Positions 11,184-20,571 of a DNA stretch of 64,000 bases are shown piece after piece (within the stretch, counting starts at the first letter, position 1; every line of letters starts with the position of its first letter). The notes under the pieces were generated by a model. That model did not search any database. It saw nothing but the letters and a program-made list of their open reading frames with translations, and was not told the origin of the DNA. The stretch comes from Sclerotiophoma versabilis. Its lineage: Eukaryota > Ascomycota > Dothideomycetes > Pleosporales > Didymellaceae. The position numbers were made by a program, and so were the translations under genes. The DNA is taken from contig JAAROD010000015.1 in the NCBI GenBank assembly GCA_012274445.1, positions 1,798,001 to 1,862,000 on the forward strand. The letters run 5' to 3'.

Positions 11184-14063
11184 ATGCTCTTCAGACAGCG
11201 CGTGTCTCTCCAGGGCGCGTCGCATGTTCATCGACGCGCTTGCGATGAAATGGCAGCATACAATGCGCCTACCAACACGCGCCGAGGAGCTCAAAGGTAA
11301 GATGGGCCCCGGCCGATTATACTCAATCTTCACTAACAACGCTATAGTCTCCGTCTGTCAGGGCCTCTGGGCTTCACTATGCCGCTGTCAACTGTGAATT
11401 CTGCACATCAACCCGGCGGCTCGCCTACTGAAGCCTCGTCGCCCTCAACAGATTGTCGATGGAAACGCGGACGACCTGTAACATTCTCAGGTCGCGCCTT
11501 TGGTACAAAACAAGCAGGCTTGAACATACAAGCAGGTGTTCTTGCTGTGGGACCAGTTGCCCCTGGCATTGCAGGGCACACGCACGAGCATCGAGAGATG
11601 GTGACACCTCTTTGCCAGTCACGCCAGCATCCGGAAGGATGTGGCGATACAGCGGCAGCTGAACAGCTGAATACGTGCGTAGAACGTTCGCCATGCATGG
11701 TAGAGCCTGATCGGATAGCACCAGTGCAAAAGGATCATGCAATATATCCTAGGGCGTCGTCAGCGGAGGATTCTGCGGCGAACGCAATCTCAAGCTCACC
11801 TGCAGACACTTTTAGCGCCGGTCTCGATGACCAGAATAGTATGACTTCAGATGTTGTGCTTGACTTACAGCTTGTGTCTGTTAAAAGCAGTGCGATGGAC
11901 GACATCAAGGACACAGACTACGCATCGAGTTTCACTGATCAAAGCAGAAGCCAATCACAGAATAATAGCCATGAAGCCGGCGATGCTGAAGAGGAGGCTA
12001 CTGAAAGTTGCATACCTCTTGAGTTTCAAATACCTGAAGATGTTCTACGAGCTGCAATGGCCGCTCCTGAAAACACTAAAGCAAGTTTTTGGAGCAGCAA
12101 CCTCTACCGCGGACCAGAGGGTGAAAAGATATTTGTGCATTACTGCAAGACCAAAGAGGTGGCCGAACGAGTTGCTCAACACTTTGTGAACGAAAAGGTT
12201 GTCGGATTCGACATCGAGTGGAAGCCGTACGCACACCCTTTATCAATCAAGAAGAACGTTTCCTTGATCCAACTTGCTTGCGAGGATCGCATTGCGCTCT
12301 TCCATGTCGCGCTGTTCTCAGGGACAACCTCTGCGCAACTCATGCCACCAACCTTGAAGACCATTCTTGAGTCGCCAGAGGTGTATAAAGTCGGCGTCGC
12401 TGTCAAAGGAGACTTCAGTCGGATTGTCAAGTATCTCGAGGTCGAACCCCAAGGTGTCTTTGAGCTTAGTCGATTGCACAACCTAGTTCAATTCTCTGCG
12501 ACCGAACCAAGTAAAGTTACCAACAAACTTGTAGGTCTTGCTGCGCAAGTACAGCAACATCTGCAATTACCACTGTACAAAGGTGGTCACCTCGTCGATG
12601 ATCCCGAGGACAATTCCAATGTCCGTTCCAGCGACTGGAGCTTGCCGTTAAATCATCAGCAGATCCACTATGCTGCTGCGGATGCCTACGCTGGGTTCCG
12701 CCTGTACGATGTTCTTGAAGGGAAGCGAAAGCAATTAAAGCCCACCCCACCTCGACCTCTGGTATGTGATTACGACTCAAAACCTAAACCCAGATCGAGC
12801 GACAGCAAGCCTCGTAAGAAGCGTGCAGCCGTAGTAAAAACCGATGAAGCCGCAATTGCTGTTGCACAGGAGTCATCTGCATCGGCAGAGCAAGAGGAGG
12901 AGCGGGACGAAGAGATAGGAGAGGAATCAAAGCAATCACAAGACACAGAAGGTTATGAAACTGCCCAGGAAGACCAGTTGAATAGTCATCAGCTCGAAGG
13001 CGAAGATCCGGCATCCTCAGAAGAGAGCTTTGAGCCGATGGACGAGAGTGAAGGTAACGACTCGATTGGCCCACCGCCATCGTCGAGAAACGAGGAAAAT
13101 AGAGCGGAAACAATTCCAAATCAGAAACGAGTTGGCCGTATCAACCTGAGATGGCTCAATGGACCTGATCCAGCCTATCCAAACCTCCCAAAACTTCATG
13201 GTGCCGAAGACCCCAATACATCGTCCGACGAGGATCTTGTCGATATCTCAGAAGGGTCTAAAGAAGAAAAGCTTGACCAGAACGATGAGTTGGCAGAGCA
13301 ATCAGAAGAAGATGAGACAGATAAGTTCGACGACTCTGAGCTTGAAGAAGCACTACAAGGTCTGAATATCGACAGCGATGGAAGGTTGCAGGAAGCCGAA
13401 AACGGCCCTTCCACAATCGAACTTAAACCACCGCCAGAGCATTCAGATCCGTCGGATAGTATTAGTCTTGAGTCTGGAAAGACGCAACTATTGTCGAAAC
13501 ACGAAGTCGACGACAATAAACGAATCGAAGCAGCACCACCAGCTTCCCGTACAAACAACTCAATCTCTGACAAAGAAGAGCAACAAATCCTCGATCTACT
13601 CAACGACCCTGAAGTCGTCGAATACCTCTACACCTGTGCTCAACAGACAGCCTCCTCGTCTGCACCCGTGCCACCACCTTCCGCAGAATCTAATGCCCAA
13701 ACAACCGAACCATCGACTCACAGTCCAGAATACGAACTGGCAACATCCTGGGCCCAGTCCTACCTTGCCTCTACAATCCCCTCTCCTACCTCTCGCGCAC
13801 CCTCACATATTCGCGCAACGATCCCGCACTTACGAGCATACAACATGTGGCATTACCAGGAACTCTCCTTGGGCGAGATAGCGCGTCATTTGCGCGATCC
13901 GCCGTTATCAGAGAGCACGGTGGGAAGTTATGTGCTGCAGGCAATTACGCTGGAGAAGATTGAGTATGACAAGGAGGAAGTGAGGAAGGTGTTGATGAGT
14001 ATGCCTGAGGCGTTGAGGAAGGGGAAGTGGAAGGGCTTTGCGGAGAGGGTGGGTGCTAAGTGA
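11184..14063 (+). CDS. WRN-type 3'-5' exonuclease domain protein with C-terminal helix-turn-helix
   Basis: Exon 1 is 11184-11296 and exon 2 is 11348-14063 (942 aa), with a 51-nt intron (GTAAGA, CACTAAC branch, TATAG). A later in-frame ATG at 11379 gives a shorter form; the spliced start adds a basic, Arg-rich N-terminus that could be a mitochondrial presequence. The DEDDy exonuclease core lies at about residues 300-500: motif I FDIEW has D326 and E328, motif II is GVAVKGDFSRI, and motif III YAAADAYAG has Y479 and D483. About 250 acidic, Ser/Glu-rich residues follow. The C-terminus (~840-942) carries a helix-turn-helix-like region (LGEIARHLRDPPLSESTVGSYV) resembling those after RecQ/WRN-type domains. 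Expected role: 3'-5' trimming of DNA or RNA in repair or RNA processing. No helicase domain is present. Confidence 0.88.
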
Positions 14064-14324
14064 AGAGTTAGATGTAGAAGTGTTATCATGGGTATAAACT
14101 AGGTAGTTCATATATTCAATCATGATGATTTTGTCTCCAACCACTTGAATTAGATGCCATTGCCTGCCGAATGAGATTTCTTCGTAAACCAGTTCGTTCC
14201 CCGCATTAATAAGGTGTGTTTGAATTCTCCATCCTGACGTAGCAGTCCTACAACAACAAGGAAAGGGTATGGCCGTGTCGTTTGATACTATTACAGAAAA
14301 GGCCCACTCTCCAGTCTGAACCCG

Positions 14325-16125
14325 CTACTCGACGATCTCCAGCTCGCCAGTCCTCTGTTTAGCAAAGGTGTCCTTGTGCTCGTGCCACAGGCGCATCAAC
14401 TCCTCGATGTACTTCTCATGCACCTCATCCATGTACTCGGGATCGGGATGCTTATCCTGCACGACCCTGATTGGCTTACCAACGACGATGTTGATAGGCC
14501 TGCGATATGGCATCATACCAACGTCGTAGTTGAAGATGCCACGAGCGTGGAAGATGGGGACAGTAAAGCCCATAACTTTCTTGACGAGCATCTGGAACTT
14601 GTGGAGCAGAGGATGCGACTCACTGTCGACTTGGTCATAAATGTCGTTCTCGCCAAAGGCAAGGACGGGGACAAGGTCTGCGCCAGTGCGGATCGCCATC
14701 TTGACAAAACCTTTACGGCGGCGGAGGACGAGGCGAACGACACCAGGGCGTGCATCAAGGGATTCGCGGGCGCCGCCGACGACGATGGTTATGGCACGGC
14801 CCATGCCTTCGCCATTGTGCCCGCCCTTTGACAAGATGTTCTCGCAAGACTCGCGCGAGACTGAGGCCATGCCGAGACGAAGAGCGTACTCGCGGTAGAT
14901 AGGGTAGCGGAAGTTGGAATCGAGAGTCAGTAATGCGTTGGTAATGCCAGGGAACAATTGAGAGAAACCCAGAGCTTCAGTAGCAAAGGCAGCGAACGCG
15001 CCGTGGGAGATAATACCGTGCGGGTGGTAGCCGAAGATGTACTTCCTGGTAGGCTCCAACTCCTGTGAACGGTGCAGACGAGCAGGGAAGTACGAGGCGA
15101 AAAGCGACCAAACCTTCAGTCGCCTCATGCGCTCACTACGGAACGAAAGCTCTCCAGAGGTGCCAGCGTTGGAGAACAGAACATATACGGTGTAGGGTAG
15201 CAGGATAGGCCAGAGAAGCGGGATGCTGCAGAGGAAGAAGAATATGGCAAGGGAGCCAACGATGCTCAACGTGTGCATGAGCACAGCACATGTCTGGAGC
15301 CGGCGCTGCAGGGGAACGTTCATGGGTGCAAATCTGATTCTGTGGCGGTAGTCAGCAATGGCGTGAAGTTGGGTGGCTGTTGCTTGTAACTTACTTGCTC
15401 TTTGCCCATCCGGCACCTGCCTGTCGGCCTGCCTTGAGCTCCGAGTCCCTGCGCTTCAGTGGCTTATCAATGCGGCTGGCCTTCTCGGCTTCCTTTGGCG
15501 GCTTGACGGTCGTCAGCGCGTCGCCGTTGACGAATCGAGGCTTCTCCTGTAGGAAAGTGTCGTCCAACTTCTGCTTTGTTTCACGCTCAAATTCCTCCCG
15601 TGTGCCGTCTACTTCGTTCTTCAGACCGGCCGCCTCGTCCTTGGCCCTAGTCGCTGCATCTGTTGCTTTGTCCTGTATGTCGGTCGCGGCATTGTTCAGT
15701 TCGTTCTTTATCGAGACGCCGTATGTGCGGCCAACGGAGCCTAGCGAGCTGCGGGAGCCCTTCCTGTGGTGTGTCTTGGCCTTAGGGCTCTTTGGCGTCT
15801 CGTCGATGCCAGTGCCCTCGTACGATTCCTGGTCCTGGACCGACGACGAGTCTTTAGACGATCCGTTGGTCGACTCGATCGTTGACTTTTTGTCGTCGTC
15901 CTGGTGCCCATCGGTGTCGACTATCCTGAGGATACTAATGCCATTGGCCTTGGGCCCGTCTGTCTTGACAGAGTGGTGTTGCGCGGAGCTCTCAGCAGAG
16001 CCATCAGCGCCATTCGCATGTGATTGAGGCTCGAGCGCTTCTTGCGCAGCGTCCGCGAACGACTTGGGCGGCAGGTGCTGGGCCTCACGCTCCTCAGGAG
16101 CAGCAGGCTCGGGGTTCAGGGACAT
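14325..16125 (-). CDS. DGA1: Diacylglycerol O-acyltransferase, DGAT2 family, with long N-terminal extension
   Basis: Makes triacylglycerol from diacylglycerol and acyl-CoA at the ER and lipid droplets. Exon 1 is 16125-15395 and exon 2 is 15339-14325 (581 aa); the intron (GTAAGT, GCTGAC, CACAG) joins AKSK to IRFAPMNVPL. The catalytic HPHG motif is at residues ~349-352 (YIFGYHPHGIISHGAFAAF), after a hydrophobic pair of membrane segments (~265-300). Downstream come GGARESLDARPG and FGENDIYDQVD, both typical of DGAT2. The first ~245 residues are hydrophilic, Lys/Glu/Ser-rich and possibly coiled near SIKNELNNAATDIQDKA; animal and yeast DGAT2 enzymes have much shorter N-termini. The start chosen has a GCCGCC ATG context; an in-frame ATG at 16176 would add 17 residues. 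Without the intron the two parts look like separate genes. Confidence 0.92.
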
Positions 16126-16663
16126 GGCGGCACGCGGAGGGAGGGTGTCTGGACGGTAGTTGACCCAAAGAGCCATGTCGCACGGTTTTGTTGAACGATG
16201 CGCCGTTTGAAGCTGCCCCGTTGAGAATGACGTACGGAAGTGGCTCTCCCCGGAGTGCACGGAAGCTGCGTACGACGCTATCGTCACAACAAAACTCTAT
16301 CCCACTCGTAGACACTGCTTGGTCGTTTTCCATTCAAGCAAATCGACTTGTGAGCATGTGAGGAGTTTACCACCATGTTTGCACGTCATCTCTCAGCTGT
16401 GGCGCGGGACAAATCGAGGCTGAAAACCGTGAGGCTTTGATTGAACTTCAACTTTACATTGCCACTCTCTTGACTTGCTAGTCCAAGGGTATGTTTTCGC
16501 CGCAACCTTACCGTAACCTGCTATGACTTGCACCCGTTTTGGTACAAGGAATTCTGGCATGCTCTTTCCACCTGACTGACACTCGTTGGTGCCTGCGGTA
16601 ACAAGCCACACCTACAAACCTGGAGGCGTCCAAGGGAGCAAAGCACCCAACGGAATTCAAATC
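16126..16663. promoter_or_regulatory. Divergent upstream region of DGAT2 and STK19-like genes
   Basis: 538 bp between divergent start codons. No separate gene is visible, and the extended open frames into it begin with non-ATG codons. Presumed to contain both promoters and 5' leaders. Confidence 0.4.
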
Positions 16664-17848
16664 ATGCAAACAACACCGGCACGTTCGTCTCGTATCCCAA
16701 CGAGCAGGAGGCGGAGTGCAGTATCTGTCCTGGGTCTGAGACGCGCAACTTCCTCTCCCTCAAACGCAAGTCCATCCAAGAGGTCATTGGCAAACGATGA
16801 TTCAACTGCCTATGATGAGGATGAAGAGCTGGACGACCTTGGCGTTGTAGTCTCCTTGGCCTCTGACCTCAACTTTCGCGACGTGCCACAGTACATGGAG
16901 TACATCCGGAATCGCATGTTTAGCAATCTGCCAGAGAAAGCCGGCATGAACAGTACCAGAATCGCAGAGGTCTTGAATTTTAGGAAACAGTTGCCGCCAT
17001 TCGTCACTATTGCGCATGTGGACGCACTAAGTACGAGTTCGACTGTGACCGAGAGGGAGATTGCTGAGCTCGCGAAGAAGGGCGTGGTAAGAAGAGTTAC
17101 CATTCCGCATCGTGGGGTTGGTGCTGCTGCTGTCGGTGATGGAATTGCGAGCGTGAAAGAGTGGCAGACACTTGTCAGGACACACGATGGGTTGGCTGAT
17201 AAGCTCAAGGAGAAGTACATCCGCCTCATGGACGCCAATCCAACATCGACCACAGTCCCTGGTTCAGCCTTCACTCCCGCGGAGATCGCCTCATTGACAG
17301 GCACTGGTTTCTTGACCTCAACTACCACACTCAACACAACCGCCTCGGTATTCTTCGCCTCGCCAGGCGCCGCATCGTTATCCGCAATCTCGACATCAGG
17401 GTCTCGCCACGCAGCCGGCTCTCTAGAGGCAGTAGGTGGTCAACGCGCAACACAACACATGCACGGCGGCACATCACTCTCCTCTCGCGCCTCTGCAACA
17501 GGTACCTTCTCCTTTTCGCTTCCTCATACAGGGATGCACATCAAGCTGCTTGTCGATGCGCGAAATCATTTGCTGAGCATTCTCAAGAAGGCCAAGTTCA
17601 AGGCCGTGCCACTCGACCTGCTACGGGAGCGATGGGACGGCGGTGTTGCTGGAACTGGCAACGCAGAACGAGAGGATAGGAAGAAAGCGCGGAGGGAGTT
17701 TGTTGGTGTTCTTCCGGGCAGGACGAAGAAGTGGAAACAATTCTATGGTATGCGGTTCGAGTGGGTCCTGGAAGAGTGCATAGGGGCGGGGCTGGTGGAG
17801 ATATTTGAGACAGGAAGCGTGGGAAGAGCTGCGAGGTTGGTGCTTTGA
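16664..17848 (+). CDS. STK19-like winged-helix protein
   Basis: A single exon of 394 aa. The ATG at 16664 (MQTTPARSSRIPTSRRR) is the first true ATG; the frame upstream is open but starts with TTG. After a basic Ser/Arg-rich N-terminus the conserved part begins at NFRDVPQYMEYIRNRMFSNL and FRKQLPPFVTIAHVDAL. It then has REIAELAKKGVVRRVTIPH and ends in a winged-helix-like unit (LVDARNHLLSILKKAKFKAV, WVLEECIGAGLVEIFETGSVG). I recognise this as the Stk19 family. Despite the historical kinase name it has no kinase motifs; human STK19 is a DNA-binding winged-helix protein that acts in transcription-coupled repair. A Ser/Thr/Ala-rich insertion of about 80 residues lies in the middle (~225-310). The fungal function is unproven. 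Confidence 0.8.
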   Translation: MQTTPARSSRIPTSRRRSAVSVLGLRRATSSPSNASPSKRSLANDDSTAYDEDEELDDLGVVVSLASDLNFRDVPQYMEYIRNRMFSNLPEKAGMNSTRIAEVLNFRKQLPPFVTIAHVDALSTSSTVTEREIAELAKKGVVRRVTIPHRGVGAAAVGDGIASVKEWQTLVRTHDGLADKLKEKYIRLMDANPTSTTVPGSAFTPAEIASLTGTGFLTSTTTLNTTASVFFASPGAASLSAISTSGSRHAAGSLEAVGGQRATQHMHGGTSLSSRASATGTFSFSLPHTGMHIKLLVDARNHLLSILKKAKFKAVPLDLLRERWDGGVAGTGNAEREDRKKARREFVGVLPGRTKKWKQFYGMRFEWVLEECIGAGLVEIFETGSVGRAARLVL

Positions 17849-17905
17849 GTAATTGCTATGAGAACGGGGTACATAAAAGATAGATATTCCTCCACCTCTA
17901 TCAAA

Positions 17906-17976
17906 GCTTTCTTGGTCCAACGGTAGGATAATTGCCTTCCAAGCAATTGGCTCGGGTTCGACTCCCGAAGGAAGCA
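17906..17976 (+). tRNA. tRNA-Gly (anticodon UCC)
   Basis: A 71-nt cloverleaf can be folded. The acceptor stem GCTTTCT pairs with AGGAAGC (one G-U pair), the D arm is GTCC-AACGGTA-GGAT, and the anticodon stem ATTGC/GCAAT encloses loop CTTCCAA with anticodon TCC. The T arm contains GGGTTCGACTCCC, and the discriminator base is A. No intron. It decodes GGA and possibly GGG. A T-rich run follows immediately (ATATTTTATTTTTGC), which fits RNA polymerase III termination. It sits 58 bp after the STK19-like stop codon. Confidence 0.95.
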
Positions 17977-18072
17977 TATTTTATTTTTGCTTCTCTGTTC
18001 TTGGGTTCCTTCCTCTCTATGGATGTATGTATCATACTCCAGTGACTGGTCTACACTTCGGAAGCTACCCGT

Positions 18073-19149
18073 CTACAACCGACTCCTCAGCTCAACTTGC
18101 TGGTCTAGGAAGCTTCCCACAGTATCCTCCATCGCCTTCCACTGGATTCCCAGCACCTCCTCCGCCTTCTTCGTGTCTGCCTTTGGCGGCTCCTCAAACG
18201 GGCCCTCCAACTTCACAGCAATATCCGGATACTTCTTCCTCGCGAAATCCGCAACCTGGCCCCACGTCCAGCCCTCCCTCGGCCCTGCACAAAGGATGAA
18301 CTCCTCAACCTCTCCCTTTTGTCCCACCTTGACATTGAGAGCCTTCATATGCGCGCTCGCGACATCTCTTACGTCTACCGCGCTAGCTGGGATGATTGGC
18401 TGAGGCGATGTTAGAGAGGCCCAGAGCATGGCGTTTGTGCCGTCGAGGGCATCAGCGCTCGTCTGGGTGAGGTTGCGACCGAAGACGAAAGACGGGTGAA
18501 GGGTGACGATATCGAACGAGGGTTTGACAGTAGATGCCCAGTCCAGAGTGGCGCGGTGCGCAAGGATCTTGGAGGCGTGGTACTTGAGGCCACCGCTTGC
18601 TTTGGGGTCGTCGGGAAATGACATCTTGGGATCAACGGGGATGGAGCGGTTGCTTCCTTCTGCGGATGTGTTAGACACCGAATTCAATGGGGGTTGAGAG
18701 GGTTGGGGAGGGGACTTGCCTTTAAGAACGAACTTTCCGGTGATCAGCGAGTCTAGGGGGATCAGGGCAAGAGCAGAGGACACAATGACGACGCGCTTGA
18801 TCGTATCGATCTTCTTCGCGGCATCGAGTAGTGCTATTGTGCCTTGTACCGCCGGCTCGACATAGTCTTTCTCGAAATCGATGCCCTTGCCGGGCATGGG
18901 AGAGGCAAGGTGGAAAATGTATGTCACGTCCTGAAGAGCTTCGGCGAAGGCATCTGGGCTGGAGAAGTCTTGGATAATGACAAAGTCGAGCTGAGCTGCA
19001 TTTTCCGAGAACAGCTTGCGAAGAGCGTCGATTTGGGCTTCTTTGCGCACACTAAGGCGGACTTTGTAGCCTGCTGCAAGGGCTTGGGTGACGACGTGCG
19101 AGCCTATGAAGCCGGTTGCGCCGGTGATGAAGATGAGGGATTGAGACAT
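18073..19149 (-). CDS. NAD(P)-dependent reductase, Gre2 / dihydroflavonol-4-reductase type (extended SDR)
   Basis: Extended short-chain dehydrogenase that reduces a carbonyl substrate with NADPH; the substrate is not predictable. The start is ATG 19149. The Rossmann motif ITGATGFIGSHVV is at residues 7-19, HLASPMP marks the cofactor-binding strand, and the catalytic YxxxK is YHASK. The frame is open over the whole length (358 aa). However, residues encoded by 18719-18660 are Pro/Ser-rich and look intronic: they begin GCAAGT after AAAG, contain TCTAAC and end CGCAG. I therefore model exons 19149-18720 and 18659-18073 (338 aa), a GC-AG intron of exactly 60 nt. No targeting signal is seen. It is probably a cytosolic detoxification or stress enzyme, divergent from the tautomerase gene 527 bp away. 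Confidence 0.88.
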   Translation of the reverse strand: MSQSLIFITGATGFIGSHVVTQALAAGYKVRLSVRKEAQIDALRKLFSENAAQLDFVIIQDFSSPDAFAEALQDVTYIFHLASPMPGKGIDFEKDYVEPAVQGTIALLDAAKKIDTIKRVVIVSSALALIPLDSLITGKFVLKGKSPPQPSQPPLNSVSNTSAEGSNRSIPVDPKMSFPDDPKASGGLKYHASKILAHRATLDWASTVKPSFDIVTLHPSFVFGRNLTQTSADALDGTNAMLWASLTSPQPIIPASAVDVRDVASAHMKALNVKVGQKGEVEEFILCAGPREGWTWGQVADFARKKYPDIAVKLEGPFEEPPKADTKKAEEVLGIQWKAMEDTVGSFLDQQVELRSRL

Positions 19150-19676
19150 GATGAAGATGATAATGATGGGGTGTTCTGAGAATCTCTGAATGATAGGTTT
19201 CGCTTTAGTAGTGTAGCGATCTTCTAAGCAAACGTAGGCTTCTTATGCGGATGGAGCATCTCAAATACTTCCATGGCTTGGTAAGCTGAGCTGTTTGGTC
19301 AAGGGTGGTGAGATGATTACTGTGGCTTCTTTCGGATGTTGAGGAATCAAGCTGAAGGTAATCCTGCACACCGCATGTCGGCATATCTTGGGTGATCCGT
19401 GTTGCGGATGTCATGTTGTAGCTCAGTTCGTGGTCTGAATGTATAGTAATCAGTAACTAGTACCTCGAAGGTCCACATACGCTCCAAGGTAATAAGTAAT
19501 CAGCCATACTTACACTGCTTGAGTACTAATCATTCCCAGTAATTGCTGTGGATTGTGCCAGCCACAAATATAACAAAGCTGGAATGCGCGCTTCAGCTGC
19601 ATGTCATCCTTGATTATAACCTTCAATTCACACTATCTTTATAGCCTGCTCTCACGAATCAAACAAACACAGCAAG
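19150..19676. promoter_or_regulatory. Divergent upstream region of reductase and tautomerase genes
   Basis: 527 bp with no gene. An AT-rich block lies near 19440-19640, and TTTATAG at ~19638 is a weak TATA candidate for the tautomerase. Co-regulation of the two enzymes is possible from the arrangement but not shown. Confidence 0.35.
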
Positions 19677-20181
19677 ATGCCACTTTGGTTGGTCTTTCAT
19701 CCTGATGGCACGTTCGAGGACGATGCATCCAAGGAAGCCCTTTCTCGTGACATCACCAAAATCTACACGGGCGTTGGGTAAGATACGCGTCTATCTGTAG
19801 ACGCAAGGATTATCTCATCAGTTGAACAGCCTGCCCGCTTTCTACGTTGTCGTCAACTTCATCAAGATGCCCGGAAATACCATGTGGGTGGGCGGCAAGA
19901 AACTAAGCAAGGAGAAGCCATTCATTCGAATCGCAATCGAGCACATCGCAGTGACTCTTCCGAATGAAGATGAAGTCTACCGGAACACAGCCAACCGAGT
20001 GGATGCTGCTCTCAAACCGCATGTGGGCGACAAAGGGTATGAGTGGGAGTTCCACATCGACGAGACAGAGAGGAGGCTGTGGAAGATCAATGGAATGTTC
20101 CCTCCAGCATTCAAGAGCGAGGAGGAGAAGACATGGGCGAAGGAGAACCGCGCGGTGCCTTTGGAAAAGGGACACATGTGA
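19677..20181 (+). CDS. Tautomerase-superfamily protein (oxalocrotonate tautomerase / cis-CAAD-like)
   Basis: Exon 1 is 19677-19777 and exon 2 is 19830-20181 (150 aa); the intron uses donor GTAAGA and acceptor AACAG. An upstream CATCAG acceptor would put a stop in frame, so AACAG at 19829 is required. The protein starts MPLWLVFHPDGTFEDD. In this superfamily Met is removed and Pro2 becomes the N-terminal catalytic base, and Pro is present here. Conserved later blocks are LPAFYVVVNFIKM, IRIAIEHIAVTLP and a C-terminal WKINGMFPP. It matches the fungal 'putative oxalocrotonate tautomerase' family of about 150 aa, which I recall as related to cis-3-chloroacrylic acid dehalogenase. The natural substrate is unknown. 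No signal peptide. Confidence 0.88.
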
Positions 20182-20270
20182 GACTTGGCAGACAATTCAA
20201 TGTACAAGAACAGTTGCCAGTTGATACGGCTCCCCAAGTGTGATGAAATTATGTGCAGTCCAGCATTGTG

Positions 20271-20331
20271 ATTGGCGTGCAGGTTGGAGAAAGCGAGCGA
20301 GGTGATTGGGCGAGCGAAGGTGCGCGATTGG
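20271..20331 (-). promoter_or_regulatory. Cluster of three inverted CCAAT boxes upstream of the RING gene
   Basis: ATTGG (CCAAT on the minus strand) occurs at 20271-20275, 20305-20309 and 20327-20331, about 240-300 bp before the start codon at 20572. CCAAT boxes are bound by the Hap2/3/5 complex in fungi. Clustering makes chance less likely, but no binding has been shown. Confidence 0.4.
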
Positions 20332-20571
20332 CGCTGGAAGTGAGGCGGATGGCAGTCAGCGGGCCGGTAAACGAACGCTCATTCTCCACCGGGACGGCAG
20401 GCTGCTAGGGCGGGACTGCTAGGGCGGCTACTCTTGGGAGTGCGTGCATGCGTTTGCGACTGCCACCGACAACCCAACGTGACCGTGACGACGTGCGGCT
20501 CATGCGGGCACTCTGGGCAGCCGTTCTTTCCTTTCATCGCTGGAGCGGGCTGTTGTACTAATTCGCCCGCC

